In this document: positions 17,767 through 27,514 of the stretch, one piece after another
Layout: each line of letters starts with the position of its first letter
Numbering within the stretch: position 1 is the first letter of the stretch
DNA from: Hoeflea sp. 108
Lineage (GTDB): Bacteria > Pseudomonadota > Alphaproteobacteria > Rhizobiales > Rhizobiaceae
NCBI RefSeq assembly: GCF_000372965.1
Contig: NZ_KB890026.1
Coordinates: 186,001-250,000, forward strand
DNA: 64,000 bases
Reading direction: 5' to 3'
Notes under the pieces: generated by a model
The model's input: the letters and a program-made list of their open reading frames with translations, nothing else
What the model was told of the DNA's origin: nothing
Databases searched by the model: none
Program-made: the position numbers and the translations under genes

Positions 17767-18738
17767 ATGACCTTTATTGTCCGCCGCCTCTGGCAAAGTC
17801 TCATCGTCATTATCGGCGTGACACTTATTACGTTCCTCGCGTTGCAGATGAGCGGTGACCCGACTTATCTCTATGTAAGTGAACGTGCAACGCCGGAAGA
17901 AATCATACGCACGCGCCACGCCCTTGGCTTTGACCAGCCAATGCACATCCAATACCTCACTTTCCTTGTCAATCTGGCGCAGGGGGACTTCGGCAACTCG
18001 CTGTCTTACAAGCGCCCAGCGCTCGATGCCGTTCTCGAGGCCCTTCCAGCGACGCTGGAACTCACGATGTTCGCCATGATCCTGGCGGTGGTTGTCGCCA
18101 TACCGCTGGGAGTAGTGGCAGCGCTGAATCGCGGTACTGCCGTCGACGGCTCCATCATGACCGTGGCCATGGCCGGTCAATCAATCCCCAGCTTCTGGCT
18201 GGGCATAATGATGATCATGTTTCTGGGTCTGCAGCTGCGCATACTGCCAATCTCCGGCCATGTTCCCTTCATCATGCCGCTGGTCCAAGGTGAGGTAGTC
18301 AAGGCATTCTCGCAGCTGCCCCAGGCTCTGTACTACCTGATCATGCCGGGTTTCGCCGTTGCGTTCTATTCGATCTCCCGCAATGCGCGGCTGGTACGAT
18401 CGTCTATGCTCGAGGTTCTCAGCCAAGACTATGTCCGGACGGCTCGGGCCAAGGGCATAAGCGAGAGCGCCGTCATCGTCCGCCATGCCCTGCGCAATGC
18501 TTGGTTGCCTGTCGTCACCATGATCGGCCTCGAATTTGGCTTTATGCTCGGCGGCGTCGTGGTGGTGGAGATGGTGTTCTCATGGCCAGGCATCGGCCGA
18601 TTGATTTTTAACGCCATCAACCAACGCGACATTCCAGTTGTGCAGGCAGCCGTGGTCATATTGGCGCTGGTGTTCATTTCCCTCAATCTCATTGTCGATC
18701 TGATCTACGCCAAGATCGACCCGCGCGTGAAGCTCTAG
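17767..18738 (+). CDS. ABC transporter permease, DppB type
   Basis: A 323-residue inner-membrane protein with about six hydrophobic segments, beginning 'MTFIVRRLWQSLIVIIGVTL'. The EAA loop that contacts the ATPase reads 'SQDYVRTARAKGISESAVI'. It forms the channel with the DppC-type partner 9 bases downstream. The ATG at 17767 matches the usual DppB N-terminus. Confidence 0.93.
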   Translation: MTFIVRRLWQSLIVIIGVTLITFLALQMSGDPTYLYVSERATPEEIIRTRHALGFDQPMHIQYLTFLVNLAQGDFGNSLSYKRPALDAVLEALPATLELTMFAMILAVVVAIPLGVVAALNRGTAVDGSIMTVAMAGQSIPSFWLGIMMIMFLGLQLRILPISGHVPFIMPLVQGEVVKAFSQLPQALYYLIMPGFAVAFYSISRNARLVRSSMLEVLSQDYVRTARAKGISESAVIVRHALRNAWLPVVTMIGLEFGFMLGGVVVVEMVFSWPGIGRLIFNAINQRDIPVVQAAVVILALVFISLNLIVDLIYAKIDPRVKL

Positions 18739-18747
18739 GAGCCGGAC

Positions 18748-19668
18748 ATGTCTGCAGAAGCTTCTTCAGGATCTGTCTCCACCCCCAACCAGCTAACATT
18801 GCGCCAGCGAGAATGGAGGCGTGCAAAGCGTTCTCTTGTTGCCGCCAAGTGGCCCTTGCTCGCTATCTTTATTCTGAGCTGTGTAGCCTTCGCGGCCTTC
18901 TTTGGACCCTGGATTTCACCGATGGATCCCAACCGCCAGAACATCATGATGCGGCTGGCGGACCCCTTCGCGCAGGGGCCGCAAGGGATGTATTTCCTAG
19001 GTACGGATGGACTTGGCAGAGACGTATTCTCCCGTCTGCTTTATGGCGCCCGCGTTTCCCTGCTGGTCGGCATCTGCGCCATCATGGTGGGTGGCACCAT
19101 TGGCGTTGTGGCGGGACTGGTGTCAGGCTATTTCGGCGGCTGGGTCGACGACGTCATCATGCGCCTGGGCGATATCCAGCTCGCCTTCCCGTTTATCCTT
19201 CTTGCCATATTGTTCCTGGTAATTCTCGGGCCAGGCGTGATGAATATCATTATCGTGCTCGGAGTAGGCCAGTGGGTAACTTATGCGCGTATCGTCCGAG
19301 CCCAGACTCTCTCTCAGAGAGAGAAAGAATACGTCGAAGCTGCTCGAGCGCTTGGCGATCCAACGTTCCTGATCATCTTCCGCACCATCCTTCCCAATAT
19401 CATAGCCCCACTTACCGTGATCGCTTCCTTCAACGTAGCATCAGTGATCCTATCCGAAGCATCGCTATCGTTCCTCGGTCTGGGCGTGCCGCCAAATGTT
19501 CCCACCTGGGGAGCGATGCTTGCCGAGAGCAGGGAGCAGCTGCTGGCAAACAAATGGTGGCTGGCATTTTTCCCAGGGTTTGCAATCGTCGTCACCGTGT
19601 TGAGTTTCAATATTCTGGGCGACTGGCTGCGAGACTTTCTTGACCCACGTCTCAAGACCATTTCGTGA
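18748..19668 (+). CDS. ABC transporter permease, DppC type
   Basis: A 306-residue partner permease with the extended N-terminus of the DppC/OppC family and 'GTDGLGRDVFSRLLYGARVS'. The EAA loop is 'REKEYVEAARALGDPTFLII'. No ATP-binding subunit follows; the next genes are oxidoreductases. The transporter therefore needs ATPases encoded elsewhere, perhaps left of the window. Confidence 0.93.
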   Translation: MSAEASSGSVSTPNQLTLRQREWRRAKRSLVAAKWPLLAIFILSCVAFAAFFGPWISPMDPNRQNIMMRLADPFAQGPQGMYFLGTDGLGRDVFSRLLYGARVSLLVGICAIMVGGTIGVVAGLVSGYFGGWVDDVIMRLGDIQLAFPFILLAILFLVILGPGVMNIIIVLGVGQWVTYARIVRAQTLSQREKEYVEAARALGDPTFLIIFRTILPNIIAPLTVIASFNVASVILSEASLSFLGLGVPPNVPTWGAMLAESREQLLANKWWLAFFPGFAIVVTVLSFNILGDWLRDFLDPRLKTIS

Positions 19669-19683
19669 AAACGGAGCGTATCT

Positions 19684-20766
19684 ATGAAATTCGCCATCAT
19701 CGGCGCCAGTTTTGCCAAGGCCGCCTATCTGCCTGCACTTCGCCACGTACCCGGCGCGGAAGTTGTCGCTCTAGCATCCAATCGTCTTGCGAGCGCACGA
19801 GCGGCGGCCGACGAGTTCGGAATAGCAGACGCTTATGCCGATTGGCGTGAGATGCTGGCTCGACACAGGCCAGACGCGGTACTAATCGCGACGCCAACAA
19901 ACACCCATGCCGAGATGACGCTTGCCGCGCTGGATCATGGCGCGCATGTGCTTTGCGAAAAACCGACTGCGATGGATGCAGGAGAGGCCGAGGCAATGCT
20001 GGACAAAGCCGAGGCACTAGGGCGCCTGCATATGATTGATCACGAATTGCGCTTCAATCCTAACCGTATGCGCATTGCTGAGATGATCGCGAGCGGCGAC
20101 CTCGGCGAGATTCGCCACGTCAACATCTCGAACATCGGGGCCAGCTGGGCCGATCCGGCAAGCCGCCCGATCGGCGATTGGTGGAGCTTGATTGACCAAG
20201 GTGGTGGACGGCTTGGAGCAAACGGCAGCCATCAGGTCGACATGCTGCGATGGTGGCTGGGCCCGGTGGTCTCTGTCATTGGGGAGGCGATCACAATGGT
20301 CCCTGATCGGATCGATAAGCGCACCGGGCAACGCTGGACGGCCACTGCCGATGACGTGTCTTATCTCACCTTGCGTATGCAAAGCGGCGCACGCGCCCAG
20401 GTTTTCATGAGCGGCGTCGCCGCTCACAACATCGGCAATGTTACCCAAGTCTTCGGTTCGAAGGGGACGGTTCTCCTTTCCAATGAGGATGAGCGTCTTT
20501 ATTTCGCCAAAGCTGGCCAAGAGTTCAGCGACATCACGGTCGAAGACCCAAACTCTTCGCTGCCGGGGTTAAACAAAGGTGTATGGAATAGCTCGGTCGT
20601 CAGTGCTCTCAGGGAGTTTGCCGTAGCTATTTCGCAAGGTAGGTCCCTGAAACAAGGTGCGAACTTCTTTGACGGGCTCGCGAACCAACTGGTGCTGGAC
20701 GCTGTTCGAGAATCGACGGCGACCCGCGCATGGGTGGACCTCCCAACGGAGCGCTGCAAGAGATGA
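19684..20766 (+). CDS. Gfo/Idh/MocA-family oxidoreductase 2
   Basis: A 360-residue oxidoreductase with 'KFAIIGASFAKAAYLPAL' at the N-terminus, 'ATPTNTHAEM', 'CEKPTAMDAGEAEAML' (EKP motif) and 'GGGRLGANGSHQVDMLRWW' (catalytic His region). It differs from the copy at 13226. It overlaps the SDR gene by 4 bases. Probably performs a dehydrogenation on the imported compound. Confidence 0.9.
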   Translation: MKFAIIGASFAKAAYLPALRHVPGAEVVALASNRLASARAAADEFGIADAYADWREMLARHRPDAVLIATPTNTHAEMTLAALDHGAHVLCEKPTAMDAGEAEAMLDKAEALGRLHMIDHELRFNPNRMRIAEMIASGDLGEIRHVNISNIGASWADPASRPIGDWWSLIDQGGGRLGANGSHQVDMLRWWLGPVVSVIGEAITMVPDRIDKRTGQRWTATADDVSYLTLRMQSGARAQVFMSGVAAHNIGNVTQVFGSKGTVLLSNEDERLYFAKAGQEFSDITVEDPNSSLPGLNKGVWNSSVVSALREFAVAISQGRSLKQGANFFDGLANQLVLDAVRESTATRAWVDLPTERCKR

Positions 20767-21497
20767 GTGACATGAACGGGCAGCGCGTCATCGTAACTGG
20801 CGCAGCACAAGGACTGGGAGCGGCTATTGCGCGTAGTTTTGCGCGGCTCGGCGCCCGTGTTGTGCTTATGGATTACAATTCCGAGGGACTAGACCAAGTT
20901 AAGGACGAGTACGGTGGACGCTGCTTGGCGCTAACGGTGGACCTTGCAGATTCTGCAGCCACGGATGTGGCAATCGGGGAGGCTTTAGCCTGGCTGGGTA
21001 AAGTCGATACGCTCGTGCACAATGCCGCCATCCTCGACCCCAAGCCCATAGCGACGATGCGGCTTCCTGACTTCCGTCGAACAGTGGACGTCGGGCTTCA
21101 GGCAGGTTTTCAACTTGCTAGGGCTGTTTGGCCGGGTATGGCGGAAGCAGGCCAAGGTGTACTTATCTTCCTATCTTCGCGTTCCGGCATTGAGGGCTTT
21201 GTCGAAGAGACTGCCTATTGCGCAGCGAAGCATGGCCTGGAGGGACTTTCAAAGTCGTTGGCTTTGGAGGGAAAGCCTGTAGGGATCGCGTCAGTGACCG
21301 TCACACCGGGCATGTTTATGCGCACACCAATGTCTGAACGCACCTACGATGCGGAGGCTCGACGCAACTGGGTCGAGCCCGATGCGCTTGCTCCCGCCTT
21401 TGTCTACTTGGCGCAAGCTGGTCTCACCCATACCGGCGAGCGGCTAAGTGCATGGGATCTTGTCAGAAATGGTGATTCAACAACCAACGAAGTCTGA
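20763..21497 (+). CDS. Short-chain dehydrogenase/reductase
   Basis: A 244-residue classical SDR. The ATG at 20763 overlaps the previous stop (ATGA). An ATG at 20772 is also possible. It has 'VIVTGAAQGLGAAIARSFA' (TGxxxGxG), 'LVHNAAILDP' (NNAG-like), Ser in 'FLSSRSG', and 'YCAAKHGLEGL' (YxxxK). Last gene of the catabolic and uptake island. Confidence 0.9.
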   Translation: MSDMNGQRVIVTGAAQGLGAAIARSFARLGARVVLMDYNSEGLDQVKDEYGGRCLALTVDLADSAATDVAIGEALAWLGKVDTLVHNAAILDPKPIATMRLPDFRRTVDVGLQAGFQLARAVWPGMAEAGQGVLIFLSSRSGIEGFVEETAYCAAKHGLEGLSKSLALEGKPVGIASVTVTPGMFMRTPMSERTYDAEARRNWVEPDALAPAFVYLAQAGLTHTGERLSAWDLVRNGDSTTNEV

Positions 21498-22611
21498 GCA
21501 ATATCGCACTGCTCGTTTCGTCGCACGCAGGCCTCAATCATCCCCACCCTCCGCGCGGCGCAGATCCTTCTGTGTCACCCACGTTCGCCGAACACCCTTG
21601 GTTCGGCGGAAACGGGCAGGGCAGCACCTCGTGTTATGTGCGGCCAGTGCAGCGGCTGCCAGGTATGCAATCACCGGCCGTCCACCACCGTAGGTCGAAG
21701 GCCGTCCCAGCTGCGCTTTGGCGAGCAATATTTGCCTTGGCAGGCGGCAAACGATACCGCGCCCGTGCGTGATTGAAGGCGTAATTTATGGCCTTCTAGT
21801 AGTTACGCAGCTGAACGGATAGGTAGGTTACAGGGGCCGCTGCTGTCGGATTTGGACGAAATGGGCTTACCTTCACATTGCTTCACAATGTAGCGTTCCG
21901 ACGACCTGGTATGCGCTTCGGCATCGGAAATCGGAACGTTGTACTTCATCTCTCTCTCGCAATTGATGCGCTCATGGAAGCGGCCATGGCGCCGACGGTC
22001 AGGAAGATCGCGACGCCACAGATGAGCAGTTCCCGAACGGAAGGCCTTGCCGTTGAGAGGCCTGTTGCGAGCGCCTCATCCAAACTTGATGTGGAAATGC
22101 AGTCTCGGGGCCCTGCCCCAAATGATTAATGCGAATTTCGCATCGGCGCTTGTTTATCAGTACTCTGATTGTCCTCAGCTGTTCCCGGATGTTCCGAAAT
22201 TTCATTTCCTGCCGCCCGCCCTCGTAAGATCGGCGAAAACTAAATAGTGCAAGGATTTCAATCGTTAACAATATTGGTGCTGCTGCTTTTGATTGGCCCG
22301 GCCGCCCGGACAGGTCGGGCGACTGTAGAATTCCGCACTCCTTCCAAGACATGATTTGTGATGACTTCGCCCCATCCAAATGTTGGGGCTGTGAGGGGTG
22401 ATGCGGAGTGCAATAGATGGTTCGACTCAAGGACGAGCATGCCACTACTATGATTATTTGCAGGCCCACAACTTCCATGCACCCAGGCGGCAATCTGTCG
22501 CTGCGACGCTGAACGAAAACGCGTGGTTCGAACCGACGCGTGGCCTACTGCAAGCGAGGCAGCGGGCTCTCCTTGGGGCAACACCGCGTCGAGTGGCGTG
22601 AGGTAGCCGAC
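21498..22611. other. 1.1-kb gap between the catabolic island and the trb operon
   Basis: No gene of known family was found. It holds a hairpin at 21586-21608 (CGCCGAAC and complement, 7-base loop, no U tract), a short Cys-rich frame (21636-21776), and the start region of trbB. The expected traI and tra genes are absent. Possible island junction, but no direct repeats or tRNA were recognised. Confidence 0.5.
21636..21776 (+). CDS. Possible 46-residue Cys-rich small protein
   Basis: The frame begins 'MCGQCSGCQVCNHRPS' with four Cys in a CxxCxxCxxC pattern and continues with basic sequence to 'NDTAPVRD'. The frame also stays open upstream without an ATG, so it may be the tail of a decayed larger gene. 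There is no clear ribosome site. No family recognised; treat as a candidate only. Confidence 0.25.
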   Translation: MCGQCSGCQVCNHRPSTTVGRRPSQLRFGEQYLPWQAANDTAPVRD

Positions 22612-23583
22612 ATGCCCCAACTTCGTTCCCATTCTCGCCTCATCCGCAAGCTGCAAGACGCACTCGGCCACGACCTTTGCGTTGCGCTCGACGATGGATC
22701 TGTCGTCGAGATTATGCTGAACCCCGACGGGCGGCTGTTCATCGAACGGATTGGCCACGGTACTTCGCCAGCCGGCCAGATGGATGCAGCCGCTGCCGAG
22801 GTCATTATCGGCAGCGTCGCACACGTACTGCACTCCGAGGCTGACGAGCGACACCCGATTATTTCCGGCGAATTGCCGATCGGAGGCCATCGTTTCGAAG
22901 GATTGCTGCCGCCTGTTGTCCCGGCCCCGACATTCACAATCCGCCGGCGCGCTTCCAGGCTGATCCGGCTTGCCGACTATGTCTCATGTAATCTCATGAC
23001 CGAGAAGCAGGCATCCGTGATCCGCAACGCGATCACTTCGCGGCTGAACATCGTCATATCCGGCGGAACGGGTTCAGGCAAAACAACCCTGGCCAATGCT
23101 GTCATTGCCGAGATCGTCGAAACAGCGCCAAAGGACCGTTTGCTCATTCTCGAGGACACAACGGAGATACAATGCGCGGCCGAGAATGCGGTGGCGCTAC
23201 ATACCAGCGATATGGTCGACATGAGCCGTCTGCTCAAGAGCACGATGCGGCTGAGGCCAGACCGCATCATTGTCGGCGAGGTTCGTGACGGTGCGGCTCT
23301 GACGCTTCTGAAAGCCTGGAACACCGGCCATCCCGGCGGCGTGACCACGATCCACTCCAATACGGCAATGTCTGCGCTACGCCGCCTCGAACAGTTGACT
23401 GCGGAGGTCAGCCAGCAACCGATGCGAGAAGTGATCGGGGAGGCAGTAGACCTCGTCGTGTCGATCGAGCGAACGCCGAGAGGTCGACAGGTGCGCGATG
23501 TCATCCGCGTCGAGCGTTTCGCCGGCACTCAGTACCACACGGAAACCTACGCTCAGGTCGAGGAACAGCGCCATGTCGCATGA
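22612..23583 (+). CDS. trbB: TrbB, conjugal transfer ATPase (VirB11 type)
   Basis: A 323-residue secretion ATPase at the inner-membrane base of the mating channel. The ATG at 22612 gives the usual TrbB N-terminus 'MPQLRSHSRLIRKLQDALG' and has GAGGT upstream. Walker A is 'ISGGTGSGKTTLANAV' (about residue 150), followed by 'EDTTEIQC', 'RLRPDRIIVGEVRDGAAL' and 'GHPGGVTTIHSNTA'. First gene of the eleven-gene trb operon; overlaps trbC. Confidence 0.96.
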   Translation: MPQLRSHSRLIRKLQDALGHDLCVALDDGSVVEIMLNPDGRLFIERIGHGTSPAGQMDAAAAEVIIGSVAHVLHSEADERHPIISGELPIGGHRFEGLLPPVVPAPTFTIRRRASRLIRLADYVSCNLMTEKQASVIRNAITSRLNIVISGGTGSGKTTLANAVIAEIVETAPKDRLLILEDTTEIQCAAENAVALHTSDMVDMSRLLKSTMRLRPDRIIVGEVRDGAALTLLKAWNTGHPGGVTTIHSNTAMSALRRLEQLTAEVSQQPMREVIGEAVDLVVSIERTPRGRQVRDVIRVERFAGTQYHTETYAQVEEQRHVA

Positions 23584-23950
23584 CCGTCAGTCCATTCTTG
23601 TATGCGGCGCATTGGCGCTGTCGCTTTCATTGATACTGACCGATCCGGCGCTTGCCAGTTCGGGAGGAGGTCTGCCGTGGGAGGGCCCGCTGCAACGGAT
23701 CCAGCAATCGATCACCGGGCCTGTCGCAGGCTTCATTGCACTTGCGGCCGTTGCCGTTGCAGGTGGCATGCTGATCTTTGGCGGAGAACTCAACGATTTC
23801 GCGCGCAGGCTCATGTATGTAGTGCTTGTTGCCGGCATTCTCCTTGGTGCAACTCAGATTGTTGCCTTGTTCGGCGCTACCGGCGCGGTTCTCGGTGATG
23901 GCGAGGCCTCTGCTGTCCATACCGAGACTGGGGAGGGGAGGAATGGCTGA
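23573..23950 (+). CDS. trbC: TrbC, pilin subunit (VirB2 type)
   Basis: A 125-residue prepilin. A long signal peptide ends near 'TDPALASSGGGLPWEGPL', and two hydrophobic helices follow ('VAGFIALAAVAVAGGMLIF' and 'LMYVVLVAGILLGATQIVAL'). It matches the VirB2/TrbC fold, which assembles the conjugative pilus. Overlaps trbB by 11 bases and trbD by 8. Confidence 0.93.
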   Translation: MSHDRQSILVCGALALSLSLILTDPALASSGGGLPWEGPLQRIQQSITGPVAGFIALAAVAVAGGMLIFGGELNDFARRLMYVVLVAGILLGATQIVALFGATGAVLGDGEASAVHTETGEGRNG

Positions 23951-24242
23951 CGCCGGCTCCAATCTCCAGCGCAACCGCATCCATCGAGCGCTGTCACGCC
24001 CTAACCTACTGATGGGCGCAGACCGCGAACTGGTGCTCCTCGCCGGCCTTGCCGCGGTGATCCTGATCTTTGTGGTGTTGACCATTCATTCCGCTGTGCT
24101 TGGCATCGCAGTGTGGATCTTGGTGGTTGCGGCGCTTCGAATGATGGCCAAAGCCGACCCGATGATGCGGCACATCTACCTCAGGCACGTCTCTTATCGG
24201 TCGTACTACCGGCCTACCTCGACGCCTTGGCGCCGATACTGA
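23943..24242 (+). CDS. trbD: TrbD, mating-channel protein (VirB3 type)
   Basis: A 99-residue inner-membrane protein: a short basic N-terminus 'NRIHRALSRPNLLMGADREL', two adjacent hydrophobic helices and a basic tail with 'MRHIYLRHVSYRSYYRP'. This is the typical TrbD/VirB3 layout. It associates with TrbE in the channel. It ends 13 bases before trbE. Confidence 0.93.
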   Translation: MADAGSNLQRNRIHRALSRPNLLMGADRELVLLAGLAAVILIFVVLTIHSAVLGIAVWILVVAALRMMAKADPMMRHIYLRHVSYRSYYRPTSTPWRRY

Positions 24243-24255
24243 GGACCATTGAACA

Positions 24256-26733
24256 ATGGCCAAGCTGCGTTCTTTTCGCCATTCCGGACCGTCCTTTGCC
24301 GATCTTGTTCCCTATGCGGGACTGGTCGCCAATGGCGTCATCCTGCTCAAGGACGGGAGCTTGATGGCAGGCTGGTACTTCGCCGGTCCGGATTCGGAGA
24401 GCTCTACTGATACAGAGCGCAACGAGATTTCACGCCAGATCAATGCGATCCTTTCGCGCCTCGGCTCGGGCTGGATGATCCAGGTCGAGGCGGTACGCGT
24501 ACCGACCGTTGCCTATCCCGCAGTTACAGAATGCCATTTCCCCGATCCCGTTACGCGCGCCATCGACGACGAACGACGCGCGCATTTCGAGCGGGAGAAA
24601 GGGCATTTTGAGAGCCGGCATGCGCTGATCCTGACCTATCGTCCGCCGGCGCGGCAACGTTCAGGCCTCACCCGCTACCTCTATTCGGACCCAGGGAGCC
24701 GAGCTGCAACCTATGCCGACACAGTGCTGCAGACGTTTGAGACTGCAATACGCGAAGTCGAGCAGTATCTCGCCAACGTCTTGTCGATCAAACGGATGGT
24801 TACCCGACCGGTCGAGGAGCGAGGCGGCTTTGTGACCGCTCGCTATGACGAAATGTTCCAGTTCATCCGCTTCTGCGTCACCGGAGAGAACCATCCGGTG
24901 CGCCTGCCTGACATCCCGATGTATCTCGACTGGTTGGTGACGGCTGAGCTTCAGCATGGGCTGACACCGGTCGTCGAAAACCGCTTTCTTGGGGTGGTTG
25001 CAATCGACGGATTGCCAGCAGAAAGCTGGCCCGGAATACTCAACTGCCTCGACCTGATGCCGCTTACCTATCGCTGGTCGTCGCGCTTCATGTTCCTCGA
25101 TGACCAGGAAGCTCGCCAGAAGCTCGAGCGCACCCGCAAGAAGTGGCAGCAGAAAGTCCGGCCGTTTTTCGATCAGCTTTTCCAGACGCAGTCCCGTGCG
25201 ATCGACCAGGACGCCATGACCATGGTGGCAGAGACGGAGGATGCGATCGCGCAAGCTTCATCGCAGCTTGTCGCCTACGGCTACTACACCCCAGTGATAG
25301 TCCTGTTTGACGAAAGCAGCACCCGCCTTCGGGAGAATTGCGAGGCAATTCGGCGCATGGTCCAGGCTGAGGGTTTCGGCGCGAGGATCGAGACGCTCAA
25401 CGCAACCGAGGCATTCCTTGGCTCGTTGCCTGGCAACTGGTACGCCAATGTCCGCGAGCCGCTGATCAACACGCGTAATCTTGCCGATCTCATCCCTCTG
25501 AACTCGATCTGGTCCGGAAACCCTGTTGCGCCATGCCCATTTTTTCCTCCGGCCTCGCCGCCACTGATCCAGGTTGCGTCGGGCTCGACACCTTTCCGAC
25601 TGAACCTGCATGTCGACGACGTCGGCCACACGCTGGTCTTCGGGCCAACGGGGTCGGGCAAGTCGACACTCCTTGCCCTGATCGTCGCTCAGTTTCGACG
25701 CTACCCAGATGCCCAGATCTTCGTCTTCGACAAGGGCCGGTCGATGCTGCCGCTGACACTGGCGGCCGGCGGCGATCATTACGAGATCGGGGCAGACAGG
25801 GACGTTTCACCGGGAGGTGAAGTCAACTCCGGTAATGGGCTCGCTTTCTGCCCGCTCTCGGATCTTTCCACCGATGCTGACAAGGCCTTCGCGTCCGAAT
25901 GGATCGAGATGCTGGTGGCCCTACAGGGTGTTTCCATCAAGCCGGATCACCGCAACGCGATCTCGCGGCAGGTCACACTTTTGGGGGAAGCCCGCGGCCG
26001 CTCGCTGTCGGACTTCGTTTCTGGCGTCCAGATGCGCGAGATCAAGGAAGCACTTCATCACTACACCGTCGACGGACCGATGGGGCAACTGCTCGATGCC
26101 GAGAGCGACGGGCTGTCGCTTGGATCTTTCCAGACCTTCGAGATCGAGCAACTGATGAACATGGGCGAGCGCAACCTCGTCCCAGTCCTGGCCTACCTCT
26201 TCCGCAGGATCGAGAAACGCCTGAGTGGCGCGCCAAGTCTGATCGTCCTCGACGAGGCATGGCTGATGCTGGGTCACCCTACGTTTCGCAACAAGATCAG
26301 GGAATGGCTGAAGGTGTTGCGCAAAGCCAACTGCGCCGTGGCGCTCGCGACCCAGTCGATTTCCGATGCGGAGCGCTCAGGCATCGTCGATGTGCTCAAG
26401 GAATCCTGCCCGACCAAGATCTGTCTGCCCAATGGGGCGGCACGCGAGCCAGGCACTCGCGAATTCTATGAGCGAATTGGCTTCAACGAGCGCCAGATCG
26501 AGATCGTGGCCGCTGCTATCCCCAAGCGCGAATACTACGTCGCTTCACCTGAAGGCAGACGGCTGTTCGACATGTCGCTCGGACCAGTTGCCCTGTCCTT
26601 CGTCGGCGCATCTGGCAAAGACGATCTCAAACGCATCCTGGCACTCAAGCGAAAACACGGCCTGGAATGGCCGACCCATTGGCTTGAACAGAGAGGAGTT
26701 GGTCATGCCGCATCACGGCTTCCATCCACATAG
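24256..26733 (+). CDS. trbE: TrbE, mating-channel ATPase (VirB4 type)
   Basis: An 825-residue VirB4-family ATPase, full length. It starts 'MAKLRSFRHSGPSFADLVPY'; Walker A is 'VFGPTGSGKSTLLALIV' (about residue 462), and Walker B is 'SLIVLDEAWLMLG' followed by 'LRKANCAVALATQSISDAE'. It energises pilus assembly and substrate transfer at the inner membrane. Overlaps trbJ by 29 bases. No frameshift seen. Confidence 0.96.
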   Translation: MAKLRSFRHSGPSFADLVPYAGLVANGVILLKDGSLMAGWYFAGPDSESSTDTERNEISRQINAILSRLGSGWMIQVEAVRVPTVAYPAVTECHFPDPVTRAIDDERRAHFEREKGHFESRHALILTYRPPARQRSGLTRYLYSDPGSRAATYADTVLQTFETAIREVEQYLANVLSIKRMVTRPVEERGGFVTARYDEMFQFIRFCVTGENHPVRLPDIPMYLDWLVTAELQHGLTPVVENRFLGVVAIDGLPAESWPGILNCLDLMPLTYRWSSRFMFLDDQEARQKLERTRKKWQQKVRPFFDQLFQTQSRAIDQDAMTMVAETEDAIAQASSQLVAYGYYTPVIVLFDESSTRLRENCEAIRRMVQAEGFGARIETLNATEAFLGSLPGNWYANVREPLINTRNLADLIPLNSIWSGNPVAPCPFFPPASPPLIQVASGSTPFRLNLHVDDVGHTLVFGPTGSGKSTLLALIVAQFRRYPDAQIFVFDKGRSMLPLTLAAGGDHYEIGADRDVSPGGEVNSGNGLAFCPLSDLSTDADKAFASEWIEMLVALQGVSIKPDHRNAISRQVTLLGEARGRSLSDFVSGVQMREIKEALHHYTVDGPMGQLLDAESDGLSLGSFQTFEIEQLMNMGERNLVPVLAYLFRRIEKRLSGAPSLIVLDEAWLMLGHPTFRNKIREWLKVLRKANCAVALATQSISDAERSGIVDVLKESCPTKICLPNGAAREPGTREFYERIGFNERQIEIVAAAIPKREYYVASPEGRRLFDMSLGPVALSFVGASGKDDLKRILALKRKHGLEWPTHWLEQRGVGHAASRLPST

Positions 26734-27514
26734 GTTGCGGGCTGCCAGTGCCGCGGTCATGTTCATTTTCACGACAATCACGCCGGGGACCGGCCATGCC
26801 GGCGGCGTGACTGGCCAGGCAACCGAATGGACGCAGCTCCTCAACAACGCCGAGTTGATCTCGCTGGTCGGCAAGTCTGCTGAACAGGTCAACAACCAGG
26901 TCAAACAGATCACGCAGCTGGCTGAGCAGATTCAAAACCAGCTGAACATCTACAACAACCTGCTGCAGAACACCGCCCGGCTGCCCGATCACGTCTGGGG
27001 ACAGGTCGAAGGCGACCTCAAGAAGCTGCAAGCGGTTGTCGGGCAGGGGCAGGGCGTCGCATTCTCGATGGGCAACGTCGATGACGTGCTCAAGCAACGC
27101 TTTCAGAGCTTCGCCGATTTCAAGACAGGCCTTGCCGAGGGCCAGACCTTTTCCGGCAATTACCAGAGCTGGTCGGCCACAAACCGCGACACGATTGCCG
27201 GCACGCTCAGGGCGGCGGGGCTGACGGCAGATCAATTCACCTCGGAGGAATCAACCATGAACTCGTTGCGTTCGATGTCGGAGACCGCCGACGGTCAAAT
27301 GAAGGCGCTTCAGGTCGGTCATCAGATAGCGGCTCAGCAAGTTGCGCAGTTCCAGAAGTTGCGCGGGTTGGTCTCGCAACAGATGACGATGATGGGAACG
27401 TGGTTCCAATCCAGACAAGCAGACAAGGATTTGGCGCAAGCGCGTCGAGAAAGCTTCTTCAGCTCTACGTTACCCAGTGTGCGGGGCGGCCAAATGATGG
27501 AGCCGCGCTGGTGA
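26705..27514 (+). CDS. trbJ: TrbJ, mating-channel periplasmic protein (VirB5 type)
   Basis: A 269-residue secreted protein with a signal peptide ending near 'TPGTGHAGG'. It is rich in helical, Gln-rich coiled-coil sequence ('EQVNNQVKQITQLAEQIQNQ'), as in TrbJ/VirB5 pilus-tip proteins. The start at 26705 overlaps the end of trbE. The stop overlaps the GTG of trbK. Confidence 0.93.
   Translation: MPHHGFHPHRLRAASAAVMFIFTTITPGTGHAGGVTGQATEWTQLLNNAELISLVGKSAEQVNNQVKQITQLAEQIQNQLNIYNNLLQNTARLPDHVWGQVEGDLKKLQAVVGQGQGVAFSMGNVDDVLKQRFQSFADFKTGLAEGQTFSGNYQSWSATNRDTIAGTLRAAGLTADQFTSEESTMNSLRSMSETADGQMKALQVGHQIAAQQVAQFQKLRGLVSQQMTMMGTWFQSRQADKDLAQARRESFFSSTLPSVRGGQMMEPRW

Noticed and set aside
22398..22601. 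67-residue frame ahead of trbB as traI or relaxase remnant
   Set aside because: No LuxI or relaxase motifs; composition is consistent with non-coding leader.
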